Below are positions 1 through 9,321 of a stretch of 64,000 nucleotides of DNA, in pieces. The DNA comes from Chaenocephalus aceratus (taxonomy: Eukaryota > Chordata > Actinopteri > Perciformes > Channichthyidae). Location of the stretch: NCBI GenBank assembly GCA_023974075.1, contig CM043798.1, positions 20,710,941-20,774,940 on the forward strand, written 5' to 3'. Each line of letters opens with the position of its first letter. Within the stretch, counting starts at the first letter, position 1. The notes beneath the pieces are model-generated. The model made no database searches. It was given only the letters and a program-made list of their open reading frames with translations, and was not told the DNA's origin. Both the position numbers and the translations under genes were made by a program.

Positions 1-558
1 GGTCTTCAACCTTCCTAAATTCTCCCACACCACGCCGCCCCTCCGCTCCCTCCACTGGCTTCCGGTAACTGCTAGAATCCACTTCAAGACAATGGTACTT
101 GCGTACCATGCTGCGAATGGATCTGGCCCTTCCTACATCCAGGACATGGTTAAACCTTACACCCCAGCGCGTGCACTCCGCTCTGCATCAACCAAACGGC
201 TCGCTGCACCCTCGCTGCGAAGGGGACCCAAGTTCCCATCAGCAAAAAAACGTGGGTTTGCTATCCTGGCTCCAAAATGGTGGAATGAGACCCCATTGAC
301 ATCAGGACAGCAGATAGCTTACACACCTTCCGGCGCAGACTGAAAACTCATCTCTTTCGACTCCACTTCGAGCAATAGAACTATTAACAAAGCACTTATA
401 TACTAATAAAGGACTGGCTTACCTAAAGCCAGTTGAGTAGCACTTGAAATGGTTTTGCTCTATGAAACCTGATGTACTTATATGATTCTGTTTTCTTCAA
501 GGTTGTATTTTGTTGGTCGAACGCACTTATTGTAAGTCACTTTGGATAAAAGCGTCAG
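1..558 (+). mobile_element. L2-type LINE, 3' end (left part), cut by an LTR retrotransposon
   Basis: This is the C-terminal end of an L2-clade reverse transcriptase ORF (about 92-343, interrupted near 285) followed by the L2 3' untranslated region. The same protein and UTR occur on the minus strand at 57950-58420 and the UTR again at 39545-39740, so three copies can be compared inside the window. The conserved tail ends abruptly at 558 and resumes at 7647, which marks the insertion of the Gmr1-like element. The 5' part of this LINE lies left of the window. The copy is dead: the last RT segment is shifted out of frame relative to the copy at 58135. Confidence 0.88.
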
Positions 559-1375
559 TGTTACAGCTGCTACCTTGTGCCTTTAACTGTGTGTGTATGC
601 AAATGAGCTGTGCCTTCCTATGCCGTCAGTGGCCGTCTCGACCTCGCAACATTCGCGGGGATTGGACAGACGTCACTCAAGCCCTGCCCGCGTCTGCCAC
701 GTCATCCGGGGGAGGAGGATAAAGGCTGGGCACGAACATCAGTCTGGAGGCTCTCTATTGTGTAACAGATGCCTCAACCCTCTCATTGTGACAAAGCCTT
801 CGTTCTGTGATTCTGTAGACTGACTAGCGTATTCTGTGCTTCTGTAGACTGCCTAGCAGTGTATTCTGTAGGGTTCTGTGCGAGCACACTGGTTAGCAGT
901 GTGTTGTGGTATTCTGTGTTTAGTGTAGGGTTTGTTTGTGTGTGTGTGTGTGTTTCGTAGATCCAGGTTGCTTAGCTCCTGTAGAACCGCACTTAGGATA
1001 GTTACATTGTGAAACAGCTTAGACCCAGGTGATTAGCACCTCTAGACCAGCATTCCTGTGTGTATATTGCGTAGATCCAGGTGATTAGCACCTGTAGACC
1101 CGCATCAGCTGTGTTTGCCCACAGTCCCGTTTTGTTATTGTTTGTTTCCACTTTAGAAGTGAAGTATTTTCTTTCCTTTGTATAGTACTGGGCTACTCTC
1201 TTTTGGAGACCCTTTTTGTGAAATAGTGACAGCTTGACCCGTTGTTGGGCCAAGCTGTTTGTGTGCAACGTTTGGCTCAGTTGCCGTTACGAATAAAGCC
1301 ACCGGTAACAAATACCAAATACAACCTGGCCGTGTCGTTTCACTTTTGTACCCTTAGCCAAGAGGGAACGTAACA
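559..1375 (+). repeat. 5' LTR of the Gmr1-like element
   Basis: The LTR starts with tgttac and ends with gtaaca, a perfect 6-bp terminal inverted repeat with canonical TG...CA. It starts directly after target duplication gtcag. A TATA-like gataaag lies at 719-725 and an AATAAA polyadenylation signal at 1292-1297, which fits a U3-R-U5 layout. No second full LTR is present, so insertion age cannot be estimated from LTR divergence. Confidence 0.85.
808..1115 (+). repeat. Imperfect internal repeats in the LTR
   Basis: Two repeat types lie in the R/U5 part. A motif like ctgtagactgnctagc with attctgtg recurs from 808 to 920. A roughly 35-bp motif (agatccaggtgattagcacc with tgtagacccgcat) occurs three times, starting near 957, 1019 and 1074. 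Such arrays in LTRs often carry regulatory sites; no specific factor is assigned. Confidence 0.6.
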
Positions 1376-1377
1376 CG

Positions 1378-1397
1378 TGGGGGCTCTCGTCCGGGAT
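1378..1397 (+). other. Primer binding site, tRNA-Pro-like
   Basis: The sequence tgggggctctcgtccgggat begins 2 bp after the LTR. It matches the classical proline-tRNA primer site except for two extra bases (ct) in the middle. The extra bases may be a mutation or reflect another primer tRNA. Confidence 0.75.
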
Positions 1398-1455
1398 ATC
1401 TAAATAAATTCCTGGGGTTATAGGTGGTTTTTTTGTAGCTGTACATTTGTAAAAC

Positions 1456-2790
1456 GTGGGGGCGGTACACCCGAAAATGGCATCGTTCGACATAGAGGCG
1501 TTCTTAGTCTGGCCGTGCTATGAGCAGCTGGACCGGTGTAAAAAGGATGATTTGATGGAGATAGGGCGGCACTCCAGTCTTGTGGTAAGTCGGCAAATGG
1601 TAAAAAAAGAGTTGAAGGCATTAGTGGTGGATGAGATGGTGAAAAGGGAGTTATTGGTACCGGCTGTACCAGTTGAGCTCCCCGTGTCTGATGTGTTAGC
1701 TGAAAACCCATTAAATCAGAGGCTGGAGAAGGAGTTTACGTTTACCTCGGAAAAGAGTGGTGACAGCGAGGGGGGCGAGTCGTGTAAGGCACCGCTCACA
1801 CCGCCTCGAAAATGTCCACCCTCCCCTGTTAGCAGTACAGATTCCCAGAGGGGGAGTAAACTCCAAGTCCGCCTCGCCCGACTTCAGTTAGATGCTAAAG
1901 ACAGGGAGCAAGACAGGCAGTTTCAGTTGGAAATAAGGAAAATCGAGGCAGACAAGGAAGTCCGGATACGGCAGATGGAGCTAGACTCCGAACTGCGCGC
2001 ATCCGGTGTTGTGGGCAATCCTAGAGAACGCTTTTCACTTCCTCCTCATCCACCTGCCTTCAATGTAGGGAAAAATGTTGCATTAGTGCCGGTTTTCCGT
2101 GAGGCTGAAGTGGACGCATATTTTGGTGCGTTTGAACGCATTGCAGCGGCATTGCAGCGGCATTGCAGCGGCATTGCAGCGGCATACAGTGGCCGGCTGA
2201 GGCCTGGGCTCTGTTAGCGCAGTGCAAACTTCACGGGAGAGCTCAGGAGGCGATTGCTGCTCTTTCACTAGAGGACAGCCTAAGTTACGACCTGGTGAAG
2301 CGTGCCATACTTAGGGTGTACGAGCTAGTTCCCGAGGCTTATCGGCAGAAGTTCAGGAATCACAGAAAGGGGGCTAATCAAACACATGTCGAGTTTGCCA
2401 GGGAGAAGGGGATGTTGCTCACTAAGTGGATTGACTCATGTGATGCTGCAGAGTATTCTGCCTTGAAATAATTAATCCTGATGGAGGAATTTAAGAGGGG
2501 ATTACCTGACCGTATTGTGGGGCATATAAATGACCAGAAAGTGCACTCTCTCTCCGCAGCTGCTGTACTGGCGGACGAATATGTGCTAGCGCATAAAACT
2601 GTGTTTTCTCCGGCTATTGCTGAGAACTCTCGCCGCATGCCGGGTGCACCTGTTGGTCAGCCAGCGAGAGTATTTACGAGGAACAAAGAGGAGAGAGAAT
2701 TTCACTATTGTCATCAGCCTGGACATCTTATTGGTAATTGCATGATCCTTAAGCGGAAGGAGCAGCCACCAAACATGACTAGGCCGAAAG
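1456..2790 (+). pseudogene. gag: gag of Gmr1-like element (capsid with SCAN-like region, CCHC knuckle)
   Basis: Gag polyprotein of the retrotransposon, which would assemble the particle and bind RNA. The reading frame starts at 1456 (in-frame ATG also at 1477) with an acidic and proline-rich N-terminus and a charged, probably coiled-coil stretch (about 1850-2010). The capsid part follows; its C-terminal half (about 2340-2600) resembles the SCAN dimerisation domain. A zinc knuckle C-x2-C-x4-H-x4-C lies near 2703-2745. Breaks seen: an expanded 11-bp repeat at 2139-2186 shifts the frame, and an in-frame TAA at about 2469-2471 interrupts the SCAN-like region. Not functional as it stands. Confidence 0.82.
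2139..2186 (+). repeat. 11-bp tandem repeat (cattgcagcgg) x4 inside gag
   Basis: Four perfect copies of an 11-bp unit. Because 11 is not a multiple of three, the expansion shifts the gag frame: the capsid homology resumes in another frame directly downstream. This looks like replication slippage after the element lost function. Confidence 0.85.
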
Positions 2791-2849
2791 GCATCGGCTT
2801 AATTAATACCAACCCACTCATTACTTCCACATCTGACAATGATGAGGAA

Positions 2850-3309
2850 ATAGACCCCTGTTTCAGGACTTTTGTGTTCGAGGGGTTGATATCATTAACA
2901 GGTGAGTCAGACGATCAGAGACCCGTCCGCATCTTACGAGACACTGGAGGTTCACAGTCAGTGATTGTGGCCTCGGCTCTGCCATTCTTAGACCAGTCAG
3001 CGTGTGGGTATGGATCACTATTATGTGGTATTGAAATGGGTTACGTGCCCCGTCCCGTACACAATGTACACATACAGTCTAAGTTGATTACTGGATTTTT
3101 TCCCTGTTGCTGTGTGCCCAGCATTACCTATACGGGGTATAGTTTTCCTAATGGGAAATGACATCGCACGAGGTAAGGTAACTCCTGCGCTAGAAATATT
3201 GGATTCCTCACAGACTGTGTTGTCTGAGGCAACAAATGCCCACATTTTCCCCATTTGTGCTGTCACTCACGCGCGCAGGCGCATAAGAGTGACTCTGATG
3301 AGTCCTTAA
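2850..3309 (+). pseudogene. Aspartic protease of Gmr1-like element, frameshifted
   Basis: Retropepsin-type protease that would cut the polyprotein. The catalytic motif reads DTGGSQS near 2940-2960, with the family's DTG core. The later part (flap and the hydrophobic ILG-like motif, here FLMGND at about 3145-3165) is in a different frame, so a single-base indel lies near 3105. A poorly conserved stretch (3310-3460) leads into integrase. Confidence 0.78.
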
Positions 3310-3460
3310 ATGATACTATGGTTGGGAAAATGTTTACAGATGACAAAATACCGGAGGAAAAGCCAGCAGTGGTGGTTTTCTGCATCCTCCGTTTTCCCTG
3401 CTGGAAACCGCTGCGCCAGCGCAACCTGCCAGCCCAGCCGTTGACGGTTCCACACTCCCG

Positions 3461-4728
3461 GTAACCCGAGAGCGGTTACTCGCCGCGCAGAGGGCGGATC
3501 CGACGCTTGCGAAGTGTTTCGAGCAGGTGGTGAGTAATAGCAAAGCAAGGGGTGAGAAGGTGGCTTATGTGTTGGATAAGGAGATATTAGTGCGCCAATG
3601 GTCCCTCACTGCTACTGCTGAAGCTGACTGGAAGTAGTCATGCCGGTGCCATACCGTCAACATGTGCTATCTGTAGCGCATGAAAGTCAATGGTCGGGAC
3701 ACTTGGGCGTGACAAAAACCTATCAAATAATTCTAAAGCATTTATTTTGGCCAGGTTTAAAGAAAGATGTCTCTAGCTTCTGCCGCTGCTGTCATGTGTG
3801 CCAGGTTGTCGGTAAGCCTAATCAAAAAATTCCGCAGGCTCCGTTACATCCCATACCGGCTATAGGTGAGCCCTTTGACCGGGTGTTGATAGACTGTGTT
3901 GGCCCTTTACCATGTACAAAAACGGGTCAACAGTATTTGCTCACCATAATGTGTACGTCGACTCGTTTCCCGGAAGCCATTCCACTGGGTAGCATTACTT
4001 CTGCTGCTGTAGTTAAGGCCTTGACGAAGTTCTTTTCTACCTTTGGAATTCCGCGTGTAATTCAGAGTGACCAAGGGACACATTTTAAATCCAAGTTGTT
4101 CAAACAGGTCCTCCAAACACTGCAGGTTAAACATGTGATATCCAGTGCGTATCATCCCGAGTCGCAGGGGGCGTTAGAACGGTGGCATCAGACGTTAAAA
4201 AGCATGCTGCGAAAGTACTGCATGGAAACAGAAAAAAATTGGGATGAGGGAATTCCCTTCGTTTTGTTCGCAGCCCGTGAAGCTGTTCAGGAGTCATTAG
4301 GATTCAGTCCTGCGGAGCTCGTCTTCGGCCATACGCCCCGCGGTCCACTTAAAATTCTACACAATGAGTTTCTTTCGGCAGATAATCCTCCAGATAAGAA
4401 CGTATTAGATTACCTTACTCAGTTTCATGAGCGTTTGCACCGAGCAAATTCACTCGCTAGAGAGTCGCTATCCGCCTCACAAGTGGTCATGAAGCGGAAT
4501 TATGACCGTGCCGCTGTCCCTAGGCACTTTGAAATAGGTGATAAGGTCCTCGGACTATTGCCTATCCCCGGCTCTGCACTCTCAGCAAAATTCCTCGGTC
4601 CGTACGAAATCCGTGATTGTCTCAGTGACACAGATTATGTTTATTTGTACTCCAGAGAGACGGCGTAAAACGCGCGTCTGTCATATTAACATGTTAAAGC
4701 GCTACCATTACCACGCCACCCGCTAATA
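3461..4728 (+). pseudogene. Integrase of Gmr1-like element
   Basis: Retroviral-type integrase, which would insert the cDNA. The main frame is 3640-4668. An H-H-C-C zinc-binding domain is visible (His near 3690-3705, CxxC near 3790-3805), then an rve core with the DDE residues in motifs LIDCVGP (about 3887), QSDQGTHF (about 4062) and ESQGALERW (about 4160). Upstream sequence (3461-3638) belongs to the same domain in another frame and ends in a stop at 3635-3637. The C-terminus continues in a shifted frame to about 4726. It precedes RT, unlike in standard gypsy elements. Confidence 0.85.
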
Positions 4729-5859
4729 GCCAGCCTGCCGGCCCGGAGAATCAAAGAGTTGCTGTTTCGGCGTTAATAGTTACAGATAGTTCCGGCCCTT
4801 CTGACGACGGTTTGGTGATGCGTTCCCATCACCAGCCGGGTGCCCGGTTATGTAACTCGGAAATGATAGAGACACTGCCGACTACGTTGGGTCATCTGCA
4901 AGAGGGGCAGCAGTATGACATAACTCAGTTAGTGGCCCGTTTCCCGAGCCTTTTCCATGATGTCCCGACGCAAACCAATGTGATGACGCATGACATTGAT
5001 GTAAAAGGTGCGAGGCCAATTAAACAACATCCGTACCGCGCCAATCCCACCAAACGCGCACTTATGAAGCAGGAGGCTGAGTATCTTGTAAATAACGGCT
5101 TGGCTTCCGAGAGCTCTAGCCATCGTGCTAAATCGGATGGGTCTCCGTGCTTCATCACTGACTACCGCAAAGTGAACGCTGTTACGGTGTCCGATTGTTA
5201 TCCTTTGCCGCGAATGGAAGATTGCGTTGACAATTTAGGTTCCGCTAAATATGTCAGTAAGCTGGACCTACTTAAAGGTTACTGGCAGGTACCTTTAACG
5301 GACCGGGCCTCAAAAATCTCCGCTTTCGCTATGCCTGACTGTTTTCCAGGGGCGGACTGGCCATTGGGAATACCGGGAGTTTCCCCGGTGGGCCGGTGCT
5401 GTGTGTGGGCCGGAGGGCCAAAAAAAAAAAAAAAAAAAAAAGTTTATAAAAAAAAAAAAGATCCTACCGGCCCACATTTGTAAGTGTTCCAGCCCAGCCC
5501 AGCCCAGTGGGTGTGGCCAGGGTTGGGTTGTAACGGAATACATGTAACGGTGTTACGTAATCAGAATACAAAAATCAAGTAACTGTATTCAGCTCGCGTT
5601 ACATTTGAAAACGAGTAATCTGATTACAGTTACTTTCGTAAACCTGAAGTGAATACATTTTGGATTGCTTATTGGAATTATTGGTGGAAAGATTTCCTCA
5701 CAACATTTAATATTCATTACTAAAGGTACAGCCGAATCATCACAGCGCACAAAAACCGCGCAGATGGACCAAAAAGGGGAGCGTTTGAAAAAAATGTGCG
5801 GGTCCGCTCCAGTGAAACAATAACAACGTAACATGGAGGAACAAAAGTCTGCGTTTAAA

Positions 5860-5861
<2 letters not shown>

Positions 5862-5934
<73 letters not shown>
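5862..5934. repeat. (GT)n microsatellite
   Basis: An almost pure GT dinucleotide array with one interruption (gg near 5890). It creates spurious poly-Thr/His reading frames on the minus strand. Confidence 0.95.
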
Positions 5935-5936
<2 letters not shown>

Positions 5937-6639
5937 AAAACACATCAGCCTGCGGTCGCACTTTAGCCTTTCTAATGATTCTGAAGTAAAACTCAGCGAA
6001 GGCGGTGCGTGAAGGCGGTGCGTGAAAGGCACTGCGCGCTCCTCTTCTCAGAGGCTGAGTTAACCCTACCGCTGCCTCCTGGGCTGCCAGAGATTTCATG
6101 AAGTGAAGGAGGTTTTCCTTCTATAAAACAGCTGCGGGCAGCAGATACTGTGAGAGTCACAGACATGAATACATAGATCAAGGCAAACTGGTGCACACAC
6201 TCTCCTGTTTTGCCAATCCGGTGCTTAAACAAATATAGCTCTACACCCCTGGCCGAAATGTCCTTAAAATGAAGTCCGAGTTCGACATTTTAATTAATGT
6301 CCTGCCAACACTGGCAGGACAGAAGGCGACACGCCCTTTCTAAGCCATGTCCTCACATCCCAAGCTGCATCCCCAAAAAGTGTATTATGTTGTTACAACA
6401 GGGTTCAGGGGGAGTGGCTGTACGGCTGTACCCGTAGGATAGAAAAGGGGGGAGGGATGTCTGACTCAGAGGTTGTGCGGCTGTGGAGAAGAACGTGTTG
6501 TCCACATTCTGTTACTGAGTTTAGGCTAGTTAGCTAGCAGGTTTATTGTTTTGGGTACAGTCACTTTTGCCTCCACTTGCTGTTCAAATAAATGTTGAAA
6601 GAAAAAGTTAATCTGTTTACAGTTCTGTTTTATATGGTG

Positions 6640-6985
6640 TTGAAGAAGAAGAATTGGGAGGGATGAAACCCTCTTTAATGGTCACACATGCAGAGCACAC
6701 AGCACACACAGTGAAATGTGTTTCTCTGCTTTTAACCCATCCTAGTACCAGGTGTCTAGTACTAGGAGCAGTGGGCAGCTATTGTACAGCGCCCGTGAGC
6801 AATGGGAGTGAGGGGGGAAGGGGGATGTCTGGTGCCTTGCTCAAGGGCACCACGGCAGGAGGTGAACTGGGACCTCTCCAAGTAGAAGTCCACACTCCAA
6901 ATAGGTCTGGTCGGGGACTTGAACCGGCGACCCTACGGCTCACAGTCCAAGCCCCTACTGACTGCCATAGATTTAGTCCCTAATT
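6640..6985 (-). mobile_element. tRNA-derived teleost SINE
   Basis: Read on the minus strand, the head (about 6985-6905) resembles a tRNA, with a pol III B-box match ggttcaagtcc and a loose A box. A central body follows, ending in tgggttaaaagcagagaaac and a 3' end with a short (TTC)n tail at 6645-6660. This organisation is typical of fish tRNA-SINEs. The family name is not assigned. Confidence 0.65.
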
Positions 6986-7115
6986 TTGCTCTCAAAGTGC
7001 ACCAGATTGATACATTTAACTTCAACATTTCAAAATCTTCCCGGGGGAGCTTGCCCCCGGACCCCCCTAGAGGAGGTGAGGTTCCACCACCTGCCCACAC
7101 CCCCTGTTAAATTGT
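6985..7115 (+). repeat. hAT family segment shared by three elements
   Basis: This block (ctctcaaagtgcaccagatt followed by a C/G-rich block with cccggacccccct) recurs at 44278-44410 in the same orientation and at 36330-36465 in reverse orientation, each time inside a hAT-type element. It shows that the three insertions belong to related families. Confidence 0.8.
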
Positions 7116-7646
7116 CTCACCCACATTGATGCTTCCTACACCCATGTTTTATTCCATGTGTCAAATCAGGCAAATTGGGTCAAAATGTATTGCATCAATG
7201 ATCTGTTAACATTAAAAATCACTAAATATATGCTGTAACTATTTTGCTCTAGGCAACTCAAGGGCTCAGGTAATGTGATTACTATATGAATAATTGTCCA
7301 AAATAACATAAAATGCATAGGGTTTTTTTGTTAAGTAACATACTTTCGTCGCCGGCCGGCCGATACATGCCGCGCATTAAGTGGGCCTGTCTGTCAATTA
7401 ATCCCCGGGCCACTTTTTCCCCCCAGTCCGCCCCTGCAGTACACACTCATGGCGTTTGGTATGTGTAATGCTCCTGCTACGTTCCAGAGATTGGTGAACA
7501 CCGTCCTATCAGGGATAAGTAACTGTAACGCTTATTTAGATGATCTCATTGTGTACACGCCTACCTGGGAGATGCACATGAAGATCCTGGGGCAGGTATT
7601 CACCCGGCTTGCACAGGCATCGCTTACTTTGAATCTGACGTAAACA

Positions 7647-7675
7647 GTCAGCTAAATGCAATGTAATGTAATGCT
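7647..7675 (+). mobile_element. L2 LINE 3' tail (right part)
   Basis: This continues the L2 tail left at 558: gtcagctaaatgcaatgtaa plus a further atgtaatg, the terminal repeat of these L2 elements (compare 39705-39737). The first five bases are the target duplication of the LTR element. Confidence 0.88.
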
Positions 7676-8744
7676 GTGCCTTTACCAAATGTAAAATGTT
7701 CTCAGTAAATTATGAAGACTGACACGGACAACAAGTATTGTGTGCTGCTGTTTAAAAGGGAAACTCCTTGGATTTTGTTTGGCGGTCATCGTAAAACCGC
7801 TTTAAATCCCCCCAAAAAAGAGCAAAATCAACAACAGCAGCAAAACAACAATGGGTATAATGATTATCTTATAGTTTCCTAAAAGTGTCAGAATCTGAAT
7901 ATTTTATTCTCAACTATTATTAATCCTCAATGTCTTAATGTGTGTAATTGTGTGGGTAGATGGGAAGGTGATATTTCTGTGTGTCCTCTTCATAACTTGT
8001 CTTAGTTAACTTCTCCATCCTGTGTACTTAAGCAGAAGTGAGAGCTCTCACATTACTGCGAGAGATCCAGAGTGAGAGTCAGCAGCTGAATGCCAACCGC
8101 TGGATTAAAATGATAATCATGTTAGAGCTTGGACCAGCGTCTGAAGTGAGGTGCTGATGATCTTTAAACCATGTGGTAATGAGGATACTGGTTTCCCCGC
8201 TGTGTCTCTCTAACGCACAAAAGTGGAGCCTTGTACAGTTTGTTCCCTTTCAGATGATGATGTTCCCAGCAACTACATTAGATCAGCTAACAGATATATA
8301 TTTGGGTTGAATTTCTTTTCTTCTTTTTGTGTTTTTTGAAATGTTTTAATTTATATGGATTATACTGTCTTGATCTCTTGATAATTAGATATTTGATATT
8401 CATAATTGCATTAACATTATTTTAAATCCAATAAAGAGCATGAAGTTAAGAGGCAGAGTGTATATTACTTTCTAATTTTCAACTCTTGTCCTTAGTTTTT
8501 CGCTTTATTTGTATGTAGTGTAATTAAAATCAACAGCTTTTCAGTCTAGACAATTGATAATCAATAATATATTATTTGTTTGGACATGAAGGCCCTGTGG
8601 TGAGTGATTTTTGTACCATTTGGGTTGATTTTGACATGTGGTTCATTTATACAAAAAGAAGTGTCATGTGGGCATTTTACTTGACCTTTGTTCTATTGAC
8701 TTACGCTTGAGGATCCATAACTCTTTCCATCCCAGACACAGTAT
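7676..8744. other. Non-coding stretch, nothing recognised
   Basis: AT-rich sequence without long reading frames, terminal repeats or recognisable repeat motifs. Confidence 0.6.
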
Positions 8745-8910
8745 TAGTTCTCATTCATAACACTCCGTTCGATGTCTCACTATGGGATGTGCCTCATCGC
8801 GGAGCAAACAGAAGCATCAATCTCATTACGCCAATCCTGATTGGCTGGTGATCTTGACGTCAACGTCAGGGGAAATCACCCCCTATAAGTAGCCTGCCGC
8901 CACGACGCAT
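8745..8910 (+). promoter_or_regulatory. Left inverted terminal repeat with a likely pol II promoter
   Basis: The ITR holds two opposed CCAAT boxes (ccaat 8831-8835, attgg 8840-8844), a perfect CRE palindrome tgacgtca at 8855-8862 followed by a half-site, and a TATA-like tataag at 8884-8889. Spacing fits a compact NF-Y/CREB/TATA promoter driving gag. The order is inferred from motifs only. Confidence 0.6.
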
Positions 8911-9321
8911 GCGTCATTCAAACACCTCTTCTCGCTTCAGAGCACCATCTCTAATGGTAGCCGGGCTAGCTAAACAGTCCACAGACTGAACCAAAGCAAA
9001 CCTCGGTCGACGGGCGTTAGCCGGCTACTCTTTTCTGCTTCGCAAGAAGACGATAGTACTAACACACCAGTTAGTATTATAATAATCAACCCCGCTGTTC
9101 TCCTCTGGAATTAAGGTAAGGTTTTGATTTTCAAGTTAGCAACACACCCGTTGCTAGCTTGTTTGTTTTTTCCCTCACTGGCCGACACCACGGTAGCGAG
9201 GACGTTTTTTATTTTCTCTTCTCACGGAGGAGAAAAGGATTCAAAGAATATTACCACACCAGGTAATATTCTTTGAGAAAAAAGACCCACACTGTCCTTT
9301 TTTTCTCCGGATAAAGACAGG

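Larger units (their letters stand above)
5347..7436. mobile_element. hAT-like non-autonomous element nested in the RT
   Basis: It has perfect 14-bp terminal inverted repeats, caggggcggactgg at 5347 and its complement ending at 7436, with more imperfect matching inside. The RT frame is interrupted exactly there. I see no 8-bp target duplication, so flanking bases may have been lost. The interior is composite: A-rich tract (5422-5460), a degenerate repeat (5526-5860), a GT microsatellite, a SINE, and a segment (6985-7115) also present in two other hAT elements of this window. No transposase ORF. Confidence 0.75.
4812..7636 (+). pseudogene. Reverse transcriptase of Gmr1-like element, split by a DNA transposon
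   Basis: The N-terminal part (4812-5346) carries motifs typical of gypsy RT: HDIDV, the template-grip DYRKVNAVT and DLLKGYWQVPL. It is interrupted at 5347 and resumes at about 7440 with MAFGMCNAPATFQRL and the catalytic YLDD motif (about 7534). Homology stops near 7636, just after the fingers/palm part, and the element's last 10 bp follow at once. RNase H is missing. A deletion also removed residues near 5120 between the LASESSS and SDGSP motifs. Non-functional. Confidence 0.85.
559..7646 (+). mobile_element. Gmr1-like Ty3/gypsy LTR retrotransposon, degenerate, 3' LTR lost
   Basis: A complete-looking 5' LTR (559-1375) is followed by a tRNA-Pro-like primer site, gag with a CCHC knuckle, aspartic protease, integrase and then reverse transcriptase. 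Integrase upstream of RT is the hallmark of Gmr1-like gypsy elements, first described in cod; ordinary gypsy elements have RT before integrase. The insertion splits an L2 tail and is bounded by the 5-bp duplication gtcag (554-558 and 7647-7651). At the right end only about 10 bp resembling the LTR terminus remain (7637-7646), directly after RT, so RNase H and nearly the whole 3' LTR are deleted. Several stops and frameshifts make it inactive. A hAT-like element sits in RT (5347-7436). Confidence 0.88.

Noticed and set aside
6900..6975. Possible tRNA gene
   Set aside because: A B-box-like sequence is present but no cloverleaf forms; it is the head of a tRNA-derived SINE.
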